A DNA stretch of 64,000 nt from Doris montereyensis (Eukaryota; Mollusca; Gastropoda; Nudibranchia; Dorididae): assembly GCA_037039925.1 (NCBI GenBank), contig JAXRKP010000048.1, forward strand, positions 329,001-393,000, read 5' to 3'. Position numbers and translations under genes: made by a program. A model generated the notes under the pieces. It was given only the letters and a program-made list of their open reading frames with translations, did no database searches and was not told the DNA's origin. Below, in pieces: positions 1-13,081 of the stretch (its first letter is position 1; each line of letters opens with the position of its first letter).

Positions 1-780
1 TTTTGTTCCTTGCTCAGATCAGTGGGTGAATTTTATTTCAAACTTCAACAGGCCGATTTAATATCTTTCACTCTAGATCTATGCTGCTGTCTACCTATTA
101 GCCTATTTATTTATAATCTATGTTTCTATCTACCAATCTGTCTTTTCAATCTATCTGATGTTTCTCCAAATCTCTCAATATAACAAGATGTTTATCTGTT
201 TCCTAATTTGAAGCCTATGTGTCAATACTGTTGGGAATACTGATAAATATCAAACTAATGGCAGGGTACTCATTCCCGGTAATTATTTACTGTGCACTGC
301 GTTTTTAAATAGCATAGATTACCAATTGTCAACAACTTATTGTAGATCCCGCTATTGGGCGCGGCAATGTACCTACGGCAGATTAGGATGCACATGATTT
401 CAATTTTTTTTAACTTTATAGATTTAGACTGATGTAACGTCAGTATGGCTGGTCAGTTCTGTTTGTTGTTCTCTTTATTTCAATATTTAAAAAATGCCAT
501 TTGTTCAATGAATATTCTATTTCAGTAAAAAATAAAAGTATGATGTTTGTCTCACGATAACTAACAAGAATCTGTTGTAAGCATATTTTGTCTCCTAGGT
601 GATTTTACAGTGGCCATGTTGATGTTTAATAATATAATACGGGAAGGTTGGGACATTCCTTGGCATCAACCAATCAAAATACAGTATATTATAAACTTTA
701 TACAAAAAGATCTAGATCATATTTATTACAAGATGGGACTACTTTTTAGCTATCTTCCAACATCATTGGATCATTTATAG
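1..780. other. Intergenic DNA, nothing recognised
   Basis: AT-rich sequence without a sustained reading frame, tandem repeat or recognisable mobile-element motif. Confidence 0.5.
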
Positions 781-929
781 ATACAAATAAGTTCATTTCT
801 TTACTTGACCTCTACTTCTGGTTCTTAGGTAGTAGTAGTAGTACTGGCATTACAGTAGTTACACTACCAACTGGCAGGCTGACTTTACCAGTCAAATCAG
901 CCTCCCGACTAGAGCATCTATTTTGCACC

Positions 930-1311
930 GTAACCCAAGTAGAGCTCGCTGTGTTACCGAAAGTGACCTTCTTACAGTGAGGGGTTGCCCTAGCCATTTG
1001 CATAAAAAAACGAGTGTGTGCAACGGGTGAAGCTAGGATTTAAACTTAGCTTGAACAATGAGTTCACGTTTACAGATGATAAAAGACATATAAAATATGC
1101 ATTTTCTATAAGTTGAAAGAATAAGGAATTCATTTTGAGATATTGCAACAAGAGAAACTTAAACTAAGGACTAAGCAATAGTAGCGATAGCTGTGTAATC
1201 AACTTAGGCTTGCACGATTGATAACGAGGCTATCGGGAAAGCCACAAGCTTCAAATAAATTGTAATCTCATTGGCTGTTGTTTAACTATGAACTCAAAAG
1301 GTCAAACTACA
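930..1311 (+). repeat. Dispersed repeat, copy 1 of a 380-bp pair
   Basis: This block is closely matched in the same orientation by 24541-24932 inside USP10 intron 1. Shared landmarks are 'cccaagtagagct', 'gtgcaacgggtgaagctag', 'gataacgaggcta' and 'cattggctgttgtttaacta'. The copies differ by substitutions and small indels. No coding motif or terminal repeat is visible, so the class is unknown. The small minus-strand ORF over its left edge is not supported as a gene. Confidence 0.7.
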
Positions 1312-2164
1312 GGGGCCCCACTCAAATCTTGATTCAAATTTCAAGATCCATAATTTTTTTTCAAGACCCCTATACAAGGACAAAAGAAACAGAAGTTCGG
1401 GAAGATAACTACAGAGATGGGGACACGCTCTGAAAAAAAATCCCTGAATTTTATCACCAAAATTTCAAAATTGTATTGCGTAAGAGCATTGCATTTAAAT
1501 ACAAAAAACATAAAGAAGAGGGCCGCAATATAAAAAGAAACAAATGTTATCAGACATGCCAACTTCAAGAGATCTGTATCACTATCATCATAGTCCTGTA
1601 GTAGTACATTGCTGGACTGGCAAGACAGCGTTTTGGAGTTCGAGTCATGTATGGTAACTACCTGTATATTTAAAGGTTTATTGTTCAAAAGTATATCAAG
1701 CCATAAGAGTTGCAGACTATTCATCCTCTGACTCTATAAAACATGAGTGAAAATTTCACAGGTGCCATTTGCATGTTGTGCAAGTAACATCCCATAGCAG
1801 TTAATAAAGAGGTGAGCCCCCTCCCTCCTCCTGATAGGCTATAGCCAAATAATTACTCAAACACACACACACACAAAAACCCAATAAAAGAAAATCCAAG
1901 AACAGACAAAAACAAGTGAATCATTTCTTCTTTTCGTTTATCTTCATTTCTTTACATTCAAATCCATCTCTTCTCACGAAACATTCTTCATCCTCTTTTA
2001 TCGCAGTTACTAATTTCCATCATATTTATCATGTTTTCTTACTCACTTTCTTCCACGGCATTTTACTTTACAGTCACTTTACTTCCATCAGAACATTTTA
2101 CTACAATTACAATATTCCCTAATGTTCTCTTCGAGTATGCCACACCCCCCCCCTCTCTATCTAC
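1312..2164. other. Intergenic DNA, nothing recognised
   Basis: Contains a short (AC)n run near 1861. The small ORFs on both strands have no recognisable protein signature. Confidence 0.45.
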
Positions 2165-2319
2165 ATCAACAATGACTACCTATAATACAACACTCTTGGA
2201 ATCAAAATTCCTAATCCAAGCTAACCAATAGTAGTTTTTTTAAAATGTCAACCACGTGTGAGTTATCTCCGTTTACGGGCGTGATTCGCAAAGGGCATGG
2301 ACGTCAGTTGGACTTGTTT

Positions 2320-2460
2320 GTTTGTTTAATTGATGTTTACCCCCTCTAACATATACATTGATTTCAGGTGAAAGTAAACAGCAAGATTAAAGATTAGGTA
2401 AAAGAGGAAAAGGAAAGGTGAAGACCCTACCAATAGCCCGCGCTATCCACACAAGCTGGA
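2320..2460 (-). repeat. Short dispersed repeat E, minus-strand copy within element X
   Basis: Reverse complement of the roughly 145-bp unit seen at 43492-43625 and elsewhere: a 'gctactggtaggtcc'-like block, a pyrimidine-rich centre, then 'cctgagatca' and 'ggggtaaa-ttcaat'. No A/B box was recognised, so I call it SINE-like only on size and dispersal. Confidence 0.6.
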
Positions 2461-2730
2461 ATTGAGTCTCGGATATTAAAAGAAAAGCTCAAATCAAAGT
2501 AGCTTCACTTCATTAATTCAAGTCACGCCCGAAACTTTCTACCCTGCATATGTGACTAGCCCTAGAGTAATAACATGCGACCATGAAAAAAAAATCATTA
2601 CTCCTGTAGTATTGCAGACCACGTGTAGTATTGTATGTAGCGTAATATTAATACAATACTACAGGTGCCTGTGTTGATCAGGATGATGTATAGCAATCTT
2701 GCATTGTAGACCCTATGTAAGAGTGTGTAT

Positions 2731-2915
<185 letters not shown>

Positions 2916-3640
2916 CGTGTCTTACTTATAAGCACGGAGCAGAAGCGTCCTGCCTGTATGGGCTTTAACCAACCGATTTGAAAAAGGCAAGACCAATCGT
3001 AAAATAGTAAATGAGGCATAATTCTAGAAAACAACAACAAAAAAGCGCACGATTTAACTTGAAATCTTGAATGTTAAAGGTATATAGATGTACTTCTCCT
3101 ACTACCGGTACCACTACTATTATTACTAGGCTTACCACACCAGTATTACTAATTTTAATCTCTCTCCTCCCTTCCTTTTCCTCTTTGTCTCTCTCTCATT
3201 AAACGGCGATAAAAGATACCGTAGCGACTCTCTCTCCCTCTCTCTGTTTGGGACATCCGTCCTAATTAGACTCAGGCCCGATGTTTTCCTGGACGGCTGG
3301 TGTTTGTGTGTGTGTATAAAAATGAAACAAAAACACAGAGGAACCCCTCTCTGCCAAAAAACCCGGAAATCCCCATAGGGTTACAATAATGGCCGATGGC
3401 TATTCAGCCAATGAAATTAAGATAAGCCTGCAGGCAAAAGATAAGAGGTTGATCCAGTGGAAACGATGTCGGCTCAGGCCTTGCCTTCGAGAACGACCGG
3501 TGACGCGTCATTTCCCCTGAATCATCGACTCATTTGCGGCCATTTTGAAAATCCCATCTGAAAATCTCGAAAGTCTCATCTGAAAATCCCGGAGGTCATT
3601 TCAAACCTGGAATTCCGTGAAAAACCGGAAAATCCCCACC

Positions 3641-5875
3641 CCTGAATTAACTAAGAAATGACATGTTGTAACAGCCTCCCCTCAATGAGCTGAGAGGCTA
3701 CGCTGCCGTTCGTGATTAAGGTGAGGCTCCAAGCACACACAAAAAATAGTTGATCGCACAAGGCAGGTTTCACAAAATAGTCCATCCCCATCTTTTGTTA
3801 AAATGTACATGTTATATTTCTTACCGTGTTAAAGCTTAGAACCTGAGAATTCCAGATATATGACTTTAAGAGATAGCAAAGGACTATGAGGCGAGTAAAT
3901 CAGCTTTTACGCGTAACTGCACGGGTCGGTCAAACGAGGTTTCCCTGGCGTTTCTTTAGTGATGTAGCGCTTGGGCATCTAGTTTGGAGAGTTCCCTAGT
4001 TCTCAATAACATGTGAAGTCTGTGTTTGTGTTTCCCGACATCTCGTGTGTGGAGTCCACGGCCGGTGCTGTACCGGTAATCAGATGACTCGCGCGTTGCG
4101 GATCATGTAGATGGACGAAAACCGATGCTTTTTGTCCTGTTTTTTGTAAAAAAAAATTGTGATTGTACACCTTTATACTATCCTTATTACGTGATTATCG
4201 TGTGTGCCATTCTGCTGAAACTGGTACGGTAAACTTCACGACTTATATAACGAGTGAGGATGCGATACGTATAGGCCGATATTTGACAATAGAGAGAGAG
4301 GGAGGGAGAGAGAGAGAAAAAGAGGTGGAGAGAGAGAGAGAAAGAAAGGCACAAGCATCAAAACCCTCACCGAAAAGAAAGTGCTTTTGACAACAATGGT
4401 TCTTTTTTCCCCGTACCCCCTTACTCCCATCATTACCCCCCCCCCTCCGACTATCTAGTCACATAGAGCGCCCTCACTAGACTAGCACAAACTTGTGCAT
4501 TAATCAATCGATAATTGCTTCGCGGAACATGGGACAGGATGGGAGCGGTGGGTGATAAACCTTGAACTCTACTTGAACCTGTGCTATTAGTATTATTTTC
4601 TCTCTTTAAAATGTTTTTAGTATTGTATTGTTGACTGCGCATAGTGGAGACGTAGAGTCACTATCGTTGTAATGGACTTCTAAACCTCCCATATTGCCAA
4701 CCATCTTGTCTTTATTTATTAGAACGTAATAAATCATGAAAGCCTATTGATTGCCGGACTACTTTACATAAGTTTCACTCCCTATAAGCCAAGCAGGTTT
4801 TGCTAATGCAACTGAATCTAACCTGAACAGTCTCTGAATCTAACCTGATCAGTCTCCTTTCTGACGGCCGGGCCCGGCTACATTTTTGTGCGGACGTCAG
4901 CGGGCGGACATGAGACATTTGAAGACAAATTTTGCCGCAAAGCCGACCGGACAACTTAAAAACAAATTTCATTATTTCTCCACAATAGTCTTACACAAGA
5001 TGAACAACGAGAAAATAGCTCAAAGCGATATTACCATTATTAGACCCCATAAAAAAAAAGTTTTCCGAATGTAAGGTCACGCAGACCGCTAGTAGTCTCA
5101 TGATATTCTCACTCTCATTTTAGAGTTACTTATGATTTTTTTCGTGTTTTTTACAGGATAAATGGCCGTAGGAATACGTTTTCTTTCACTCCAGATCATA
5201 AAACGGCGCTTCTACGTTTTTTACAACTGTTTTTTTCAACTCTTACTGTGTATCATTTGTAGACCACAATTGTTACATAATAACAAAAATATGAAACTTG
5301 CCTCACATGATCACTGCAAAAGATAACAAAAATTAAGACCTCGCCAAATTTTCTTTGAACAATTCTTTCACATGAAATTAAAGAAAACAGAATACAAGGT
5401 CGTTGACCTCACCTACCTTAAGGTGAAAAAGGACATTAAAAAGAGGGAAATGCCAGCAGTCTCAATTGCTGATGTTAAAAATATATTCAGAAAACACACA
5501 AAATTGAAAGCACATTTCACAATATTATGTTTTTTATATCTGCGACGTCAAAGCTATAGGCGTACATGGACCAAATGTTAAGAATATTCATCAATTAGAC
5601 TTTGAGAAAGATTAATTTGGAGAGTTCAAATTATCAGCAAAACCTGCCACAACTTCTGCATCCATTGTAATTTTACCTACATGCTCGCAAAATTCAAAGT
5701 ATTATTTTTTATTTTTTATCAAGGTCTGTTTTCGTGAACCAAATGTTACGTTTCACTTTGTTTTGTGTTCAAATTTTAAAAAGACCTGATGTAGAAAATC
5801 CCGATAATTTCCCGACCCAGTTTTATAAAACTACGCCATAAACCTTTAAGAAATAATGTAAATGGAATAATTAAT
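3641..5875. other. Intergenic DNA, nothing recognised
   Basis: A GA-rich run lies at 4281-4350. Around 4800-4860 a short phrase 'gaatctaacctga' is duplicated. The small ORFs have no family signature. Confidence 0.45.
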
Positions 5876-5949
5876 AAAATAATAATAATAATATTAAATT
5901 CAGGTGTCTGGTCCTAAATATAGGGCCTGTAATAACTCCCGTGCCAATG

Positions 5950-5985
<36 letters not shown>

Positions 5986-6095
5986 TAATACATATCTATA
6001 ATAATAATTATATAATTTTGGGGCCTGCATGCTTAATAATGATAATAATAATAATGTAAGATAAATAATAATAATAATTTTAATAATAATAACAC
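5876..6095. repeat. (TAA)n-rich microsatellite cluster
   Basis: Several interrupted (TAA/AAT)n tracts. The phrase 'ggtcctaaatatagggcctg' (near 5911) recurs in shorter form near 6150-6190 and resembles 'ggccctaaatttaggacctg' near 24985, suggesting an AT-rich dispersed repeat around the tract. Confidence 0.85.
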
Positions 6096-6275
6096 CCTGA
6101 AATACTGATAATAACGACATAAACGGCGATAATGATTTCTTCTTGTCTGGTCCTATATAAAAGTCTGTGACAATAAATTTGGGGCCTGCATGGGACAGGC
6201 AAATAATTCCATAAATAAAGGACAGGAGCTTTTCTTCTTGGGCTAATAAAGTCTGTTATAAAGAGGCTATAAAGA

Positions 6276-6314
6276 GGGAGGGACAGGGAGGAGGAGGGAG
6301 GGAGGGAGGGAGAG

Positions 6315-6392
<78 letters not shown>
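6276..6392. repeat. (GGGA)n/(GA)n microsatellite
   Basis: A GGGA-rich start is followed by an almost pure (GA) run ending at 'gagatctacc'. Confidence 0.95.
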
Positions 6393-6395
<3 letters not shown>

Positions 6396-6495
6396 ACCTG
6401 GATACCATTTTATATTTGAGAAGAGCACAATAATTAGACTTGGGAGTAAAGTTTAATTAAATACAGATATCTTCATCTGTATAAGAGAGTAAATT

Positions 6496-6552
6496 AGTTA
6501 GATCTCTAGAGCTAGATATTTAGATATCTCTAGATCTAGATCTAGATTCTAA
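6496..6552. repeat. AGATCT/TCTAGA palindrome cluster
   Basis: Overlapping palindromic hexamers AGATCT, TCTAGA and GATATC occur in about 55 bases. Similar clusters lie at 24180-24420 and near 37465-37495. Confidence 0.6.
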
Positions 6553-6905
6553 CTCTTGTATTCAAATATGAATGATGAAACTCGCTGAATCTCTACAAAA
6601 AAAAGAAGAATTTTTCAATTTTAACCTTTCCAGAATGAGCAACTGGAGAACGAACGACAAAAACGTCACAGGTTCAGGATAATCCTAAGTTAATTAAAAT
6701 ATTTCATGTAACAAATTATTTTCACTCACCTTTTCGTTACTAAAACCAAAATCTGTGGGAGCTGGGACAGGCTGAACTCATTCAAACAACTAAAGACGAT
6801 TCTAAGATGGCGGATGTGAAAGACCGACTTAGACCATACGACAGCCCAACGATTACGATTTTAGGCGAATATTTTGTATTTGGTATCGAAGAGGTCCTAA
6901 CACAC

Positions 6906-6965
6906 TTCTCTCTCTCTCTCTCCCCATCTCTTTCCCTCCCCTTACTCTCTCTCTCTCTCACGTTC

Positions 6966-7061
<96 letters not shown>

Positions 7062-7071
7062 TTCTCTCCCT
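6906..7071. repeat. (CT)n microsatellite
   Basis: Nearly pure CT run with minor interruptions at its left end. Confidence 0.95.
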
Positions 7072-7640
7072 TTTTGGAGCAAAAAACGTTTTTTCAGTGC
7101 ACCTCAACTGTGGAATGGTCTGGATGAATGTTGTAGGAACTCCATATCCCTTTAAAAAGTTTAGAAAGTCTCTTAAAACCCACCTTTTAAGAGGGCATAT
7201 AATGCTTAGCGTCTTTTTAGCCTTAATAATCGTTGTTTTTGTTAGGATTGCTTACATTTATAATGAATCTTTTGATTATGTCTATGCGCATTATATATCT
7301 CGTGTCTCTTGTAAGAATGCTCTATTCATTGAATAGTTTACTAATTCATGATATCTATCTTTTTACCTAAATGTACTATTTACAATGTATCTTTTAGGTT
7401 TCGTGATCATGTTATACTCTTTGTATGTTTTAAGATTGTTGTATCATTTGAATCTTTTGAGTGGACTCTTAAAGCCTTCTACTTTAGGATAATCTTATGA
7501 TACATTTTGACTCTTTTAAATATCATGTTCTATGACCATTATATTTTATTTATGTTGTATTGTATGCTATTGTGAGCCACTTTGAGCTCTTTTTGAGAAA
7601 AGGCGCCATAGAAATATATATATATTATATTATATCATTA
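7072..7640 (+). mobile_element. LINE 3' end (CR1/L2/Rex1-like tail)
   Basis: Across small frameshifts, 7085-7200 encodes phrases typical of the extreme C-terminus of non-LTR reverse transcriptases: FFSAPQLWNGLD-like residues, then FRKSLKTHLLRGHI. Downstream AT-rich DNA ends in 'ccactttgagctctttttga' and 'aaaggcgccatagaaatata', a hairpin-type 3' tail that resembles CR1/L2/Rex1 LINE ends. No endonuclease or RT core is present, so the copy is 5'-truncated and decayed. The tail runs into AT and then CT microsatellite DNA. The superfamily is from memory of tail structure and is tentative. Confidence 0.65.
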
Positions 7641-7832
<192 letters not shown>

Positions 7833-9129
7833 ACAATCGCTTATCTTTTAGGTTATTTGATTTTAATAAAAGTGTGTCTTAAGATGATGTTATGAAACTT
7901 TTGAATGAATTTTGGCCATGTATGCAAAATGTTCTCTAATGAGTTAATATCAATGTGCCCTCTAAGCTGTGTGCGTGTGGTACGTACACAAAGGAGAAAA
8001 AAGTGTCCACAGTTGAAAAATGTCTGCTCACCAGAATGACAAGCACACTTTTCTTGTCTATCGTTCATTTTCATGCACACAGTGCACACAATTGGGACCT
8101 TTTCGTCAACTTTACACAATACCAAAAAATATGAGCACATAGACCAGAACTAAAAATAGAGGGGACATTGGTTACTGCTGTTATTTTTCATTACAAAATA
8201 AACAGCGCGATGTTTTAATGTGATAATTATAGACATTTTGGTCAGTATCTTGATGTATATTCAAACACCTTCAAATGTATTATTTGTTGTGATCTTCCCC
8301 AAAATGGACACAAAAACTGATCCACACAAGAGAAGAGTTTAAAGTGATAGTATCATCACAGAAGAAACGCCTTTTTCATTAAATATATGTAACGTTTTTG
8401 TTCAAAACAGAGGCAACATAATCTTTGGCCTGGGCCTATTATTAAGTCAACGGTTCGATGGCGCGGGTAGTCATCAAAATATTTTCCTGCGACTACTCAT
8501 GGATCGCGTTTTACCGTGAAAATGTCGTGGCGATTACCATATTTTCTGTCGGTCCTTTTCTGTCAGCTGGATAGTGGATAGGCCTGGCGTTCCACAACCA
8601 TGTGTACAACGATTGTTTATATTCTAGCCTTCTGATTGGTGAAGTACCCAGGCCTTGAAATTATTCTCAATCAGAATGTTATAATGTTATCCATTGCTAG
8701 GCATTTAACAAATGAACGCCACCCTTCCGTATTCCGGTAGGTAGGCTATACGTATACGGCATACGGTCAAACAGTTTAATATATCACTTTGGCTACTATA
8801 AACTGATATGGGGGAAATAATGAACAGTAGAAATAAACCGGAATGGCGGTCTAAATGTACTCAAAGGATCCAGTTCATTTGTTTACTTTTGAAAGTAAAA
8901 TTAAATTGACTCGAATATCTGAAAAAGGTTTATCAATACATTTTGCAACTTTAGAATACAATATATAAAGAGGAATTTTAAAAACCCCTACAAAGATCTG
9001 TAGGCATCGGCAACAATAAAAAGCATTGTATATAAGTACGGTTTTAGTGAGGGCTACCCGATGTATTTTTCATTATTATTGTTATGTTATTGTTATTATT
9101 ATTATTATTATTAGTTTAATTATTATTAT
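7833..9129. other. Intergenic DNA, no gene recognised
   Basis: A (TTA)n/(ATT)n tract occurs near 9090-9130. The stretch 7930-8150 ('ccctctaagctgtgtgcgtg' and following) has the look of a dispersed repeat, but no second copy was seen in this window. Confidence 0.4.
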
Positions 9130-9490
9130 CATCATCATCGTTGTTCGTTTGCGTTTTGACGGGTTTTTCTTTGGATTTTTTATTGCTTTTTATTTGTTTG
9201 TTTGGGGATTTTTTTTGGGGGGTGTCTTTCATTTCTTTATAATTTGTCTGTTTTCTTCAATAATCTTATATGGAATCCTGTAACATGAAGTCAACACATT
9301 ACATATTATGTAGGCCTATATGAAAACCAAAATTATAAAAATATATATATAAATCAACAAGCCGCCCCCATGTAGCCATGTAGACCTATAAATATATCAG
9401 GAAACCAACGCTTTTTTCTTTGACATAGCAAAATATTGATACACGAATCGTAACCATGCGTTCAAACAATTTCAAACCATGGCACTAAGT
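9130..9490 (+). repeat. Dispersed repeat, copy 1 (partner 10610-10870)
   Basis: T-rich block followed by 'atgaaaaccaaaatta', 'aaatcaacaagcc' and 'catgcgttcaaacaat'. The same order recurs at 10610-10870 ('atgaaaaccaaaattaca', 'aaatcaacaggcc', 'catgtgttcaaataaat'). The partner sits between two LINE fragments. No coding content. Confidence 0.6.
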
Positions 9491-9708
9491 GAAAACACAG
9501 CAACCCGACTGATTGCATAATGGATTTACGCGCAAGATATACATGAATGTCCATATCCGTCGTCATCGACAGCCTTCATGCAGAAGCAGTATGGGGAAAT
9601 AAGCAGCGAGACACAACTCAAACCTTCCGTCTCGGATTATTTTATACATGTATCAAGAAACACTCCTCAACAAAATAAAGAAAAAGACAGCCAGCTTTTT
9701 TTTTAACA

Positions 9709-9912
9709 TGTAATGAGGAGGAGAAAATTGAACACTTGATCATCACTGGAAAAATCGATGGGACAAGATCTAGAGGACGACGAAAGGAAAAGATTCTGGA
9801 TGGAATTGCAAGATGGTTGAAGACAAAGAACATAATCAACCTGATAAGAGTAACCAGCGATCGAGGAGTATGGAAGGGCGTGATCGTCAACGCTACACAG
9901 CAAGACATTTGA
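9709..9912 (+). mobile_element. LINE fragment, C-terminal tail
   Basis: An open frame from 9709 to a TGA at 9910-9912 encodes ITGKIDGTRSRGRRKEKIL, then LDGIARWLK and SDRGVWKGVIVNATQQ. A glycine/arginine-rich GTRSRGRR patch followed by an amphipathic segment and a Trp-containing end is characteristic of the C-terminal tail of many invertebrate non-LTR retrotransposons (for example the GKRxRGRPR...DRxxWRxxV pattern). No RT core is joined to it. It probably derives from a different family than the LINE at 10880-12095, which has its own tail. Confidence 0.65.
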
Positions 9913-10034
9913 TGGTGATGATCAAGAAACAAAGAGGTTACTTTGACAAGCACTACTGGGAGATCAAACAGCTGCTTGGGGATGCGCGAAGAAATCTACA
10001 AGGCTCATCTTGATGATCCCAACCAACTACGCGG

Positions 10035-10150
10035 TATAGGTGATTTGTTTCATTGAAATTTACCCTGTCCACCATATGCGGTGATCTCGTGGTGAATTAA
10101 AAGGAATCAGCCACTACTAGAAAGAGTGAAAAGGGAGAAGGAGGACCTAC
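10035..10150 (-). repeat. Short dispersed repeat E, minus-strand copy
   Basis: Begins 'tttcattgaaatttaccctg', continues 'tccaccatatgcggtgatct', then 'ggtgaattaa', a purine-rich centre and 'gacctaccagca'. It matches the reverse complement of the copies at 35158, 38600, 45090 and elsewhere. Its first 40 bases closely resemble the 41-bp satellite monomer at 17.3-20.7 kb. Confidence 0.7.
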
Positions 10151-10289
10151 CAGCAACTCACCCGCAGTAAAGAAAATAATATTTGAGACTCATGCGTATC
10201 TGAGCACAATTCCACGAAACATGTACCACATAGACTCAATCCCAGCTGAGGTCTAAATGAAGACATCGTCGTAAAGATGCATCCATTGT

Positions 10290-10600
10290 TTATTTATAGA
10301 AACAGAAAGAAAACCGGCAGTTTTGGGACTGTATAACCGTGGTATCTCCCTGTCCTATGCTGATGGTAAGATACTGTCTAGAGTTTTGCTAAACCGCCTC
10401 ATCACGTAACTCAAGGGAAGCCAGCGTAGCTTTCGAACAGAACGTGGCACGTTCGGTAATATGATTTTACTGCTAGACAGCTCCATGAGAAGTGTCAAGA
10501 GTACATTTTCAGTTTATATTGTACTTTTGTTGATTTGACCACACTGCAACCCTCTGTTATGGATTGATTTGACGAGCAACAAACTCTGACGCACCCAGGA
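10290..10600 (+). mobile_element. LINE fragment, N-terminal part of RT domain
   Basis: Frame from about 10329 encodes LYNRGISLSYADGKILSRVL and LLNRLI, the (Y)RGISLLS-GKI-SRVLLNRL block that opens non-LTR reverse transcriptases. It is followed after a stop by a FRTERGT segment and, further on, a Phe-Val-Asp-Leu-Thr motif near 10530. The order matches RT motifs 0-2 of CR1/Jockey-type LINEs. Stops and frameshifts show it is dead. The next RT segment (10880 onward) repeats motif A from a different family, so the two are separate insertions. Confidence 0.65.
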
Positions 10601-10609
10601 TGATTAAAT

Positions 10610-10870
10610 AATTGATGTTTTATTTGGGTTGTTTGCTTTACCCTTTTCTTTTATTTTGTTTTCAGACTATTTTGATAGCATCTTTTGTAGATCCTGCAAC
10701 ATGATATGAAAACCAAAATTACACAAGAAAAAAAAAACATTCAAAAAATCAACAGGCCTGCACATACAACGCCTATACCTTTATCCACCAGCAAACAAAT
10801 GATTTGTTCTCTTACATACCAAATCAAATGTGATTAGTGGACCATGCTTTATCATGTGTTCAAATAAATT
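10610..10870 (+). repeat. Dispersed repeat, copy 2 (partner 9130-9490)
   Basis: See the partner for shared landmarks. It lies exactly between the two unrelated LINE RT fragments and may mark the insertion boundary. Confidence 0.6.
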
Positions 10871-10879
10871 CAAAAGATG

Positions 10880-12095
10880 GCAATGACTTCAGTGCTACAT
10901 TCAGAATCATAGTTAAGCAGTGCATAAAGTGGCAGACCTCTCTTTATATAACCTTTGTGGATTTTGGGAAAGCTTTTGATAGCGTGGACAGAGGAATGAT
11001 CTGGAGATTGATGGAACATCATGGCATCCTACCTAAACTAATTAGATTTATACAGCAACTGTATGAAGACTCCACCTGCCGAGGCATACACAACAGGAAA
11101 CTATTAGTATCAGATCCCATTGAAGTAAAGACAGGAGTGAGACAAGTCTGTCTCCTTTCCCCGCTGATATCCCTAATCATTATCGACTGTTGATAAAACA
11201 GACAACATAAGACGGTAGAATAGGAGTACAGTGGACCTTCACGAGATAACTGTGATAACTCAAAAACCATGATTTTGCCAATGAAATCGGTCTTCTATCT
11301 CACCGACAACAAGATACACAGGCAAAATTGAAAACATTAACCAAGGAGGCAAGAGAACAAATTGGCCTCAGAATTTGTACGGCCAAGACAGAAAAGATGG
11401 CCTGTAGCACACCAACAAAAAACCCAGCATGATCAAATCCAGTTGGGTGGGACGGTCAGCAAGGAAGCAGAGAAATTCGCATATTGGGCAACCTGTTTAC
11501 AAAAGAAGGGGACCTAACGAAGATGTAAGAAGCAGAATCAACAAAGCAAGATTCGTTTTTAATAGTCTCCGACCCCACTGGAACTTACAACCAGACTCCT
11601 TGAACAAAAGGAGTCGTATTTTTCATAGATATGTGAAATACGTTCTCCTCTATGTCTCAGAAACATGGCATGGGATCTAGATAAATAGCACAAAACTCCA
11701 GATCTTCATCAACAAGTGCCTACGACGCATCCTCAAGATCCGATGGTCATAACAAATGTATCAATTTCAATCTCTGGAAAAAAGACCACAAAAAAAAACC
11801 CAAAACGGAATGCCATCAACCAGGGGATAGGCCAGGAAAAAAAAAGGAGACTGGATCGGACAAGCATTGAGAAAGCCATATGACAACGTCACCAGACAGT
11901 CATGTGACTTGAACTCTCAAGGAAAGAGAAAAGTAGGTAGACCGAAAAAGACATAGAGAAGATATGTTGAAGAGGAGGTCAGGGCAGCCGGCTGGTCATA
12001 AGCCGAGATGAGGAAAGTCAAGTGGCACAGAATACGGTGAGATGGAGGAGCGTCGCCGTGGTTCTATGTCCCAAATGGAACGGAGAAGAATAAGT
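10880..12095 (+). mobile_element. Decayed LINE: RT core to C-terminus
   Basis: Across several frameshifts the sequence encodes, in order: YITFVDFGKAFDSVDRGMIW (RT motif A with the FVDF-KAFD signature), GVRQVCLLSPLI (motif B, Gly of QGC replaced by Val), a KTLTKEA...GLRICTAKTEKM segment near 11330-11400, DVRSRINKARFVFNSLRP and RIFHRYVKYVLLY-SETW (11510-11675), QIFINKCLRRILKIRW (11700-11750), a DWIGQALRKP segment (11850-11885) and a GKRKVGRPKKT basic tail (near 11925). Motif C (the YADD position) is degraded beyond recognition near 11260-11290. Stops throughout make it non-functional. The architecture fits an RTE/I-type non-LTR element common in marine invertebrates; the clade is tentative. The tail resembles the fragment at 29330-30275. 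Confidence 0.8.
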
Positions 12096-12424
12096 CAAGT
12101 ACGTCAATGACTTCAGTATTTGTTTCCTGTCTTTCGAATCTAAAAGCAATACTATTAAAATAATAAGGCTTTTCTGTTTGTCAGTATACTCAGAAATTCA
12201 CAACATTTTTGTCATTCCAGCACATGATAACGCTAACGGGCATGGCCATATACTCATGCGCTCTTATTTCCTTCACCCAGTCTGGCTCCACATTTCCCAA
12301 ATCCAATTCTTCTTTCTATGAAAATGGGCACAGTTGTGTCGGTCTAACTTGATTACTTTGATAATACTATGTATCAATGCATTTCAATTTTCCGTAAGAG
12401 GTCGTGACCTCCGAGCATCAGACG

Positions 12425-12668
12425 AACGTCTACAATGTGCCCAAACAGTGAGGCAATGGACATGACGAAAGTGAAGGAAATAACACTAACTACTAATATT
12501 AAAGCCACATAAAAACAAAGACGATACAAATAAAAGGAATAGACATATACAACATTGGCCACTATTGGCATTGAACCCGCGACCTCTGTCTCGGCACCCA
12601 TCGCCTCGCCATGAAAAGAAAGCGCGCTACCAATCGAGCAAACTACGATCGAGCGTTTTAACTCTGCC
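12425..12668 (-). mobile_element. tRNA-derived SINE family A, minus-strand copy
   Basis: On the minus strand a tRNA-like head with an A-box-like 'ctcgattggtagcgcgc' and a B-box-like 'gggttcaatgcc' is followed by a body with 'tctattccttttatttgt' and 'cctcactgtttggg'. The same head and body occur at 47225-47436 and 47440-47665. The phrase 'tttcttttcatggc' in the head is shared by all copies. Confidence 0.8.
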
Positions 12669-12950
12669 AGAACTACCCTGTAAACTGCCAGGGGATCTTT
12701 ATTTAATGTGTTCAGTGTTGTGATTAGCACATGGGACATCCTTCCTTTTGTTATCGTCCAACTCCAATGAGAGACTAGGCGTCTTTCACCCTACCTCAAT
12801 CAGGAGGTGGGGGAGAGAGAGAGAGAGAGAGAGGGGGGGTACCTGAAAAGCTCGAGAAAATTATTCAACCTGTCGAGACACGAATCTACGACCATTAGGT
12901 TGAGAGTCCATCACCTTGCATCTGGACCACCGTACTGGTGGATCTCTTCC
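12669..12950 (-). mobile_element. SINE family D, minus-strand copy
   Basis: On the minus strand a degraded tRNA-like head near 12950-12890 leads to 'ttgaataattttctcgagct', then a G/C run, 'gtgctaatcacaacactgaa' and 'aaagatcccctggcagttta'. The same order occurs at 20748-20985 (+) and 51360-51685 (-). A (GA)n run at 12813-12832 interrupts it. Confidence 0.75.
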
Positions 12951-13081
12951 CTTTCCCCTGTCCCGTCAAAACAAAACAAAACAAATAATTCCGCACACCC
13001 CACCAACCCCCACCCCGGGGGTGGCACATAAACATTGTCACCTGTTGAAACCGTGGGAGTGGGACACATGCTGATGACAAA

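Noticed and set aside
10290..12095. Single, possibly active LINE
   Set aside because: RT motif A occurs twice from different families, with a non-LINE repeat between, and stops and frameshifts are frequent.
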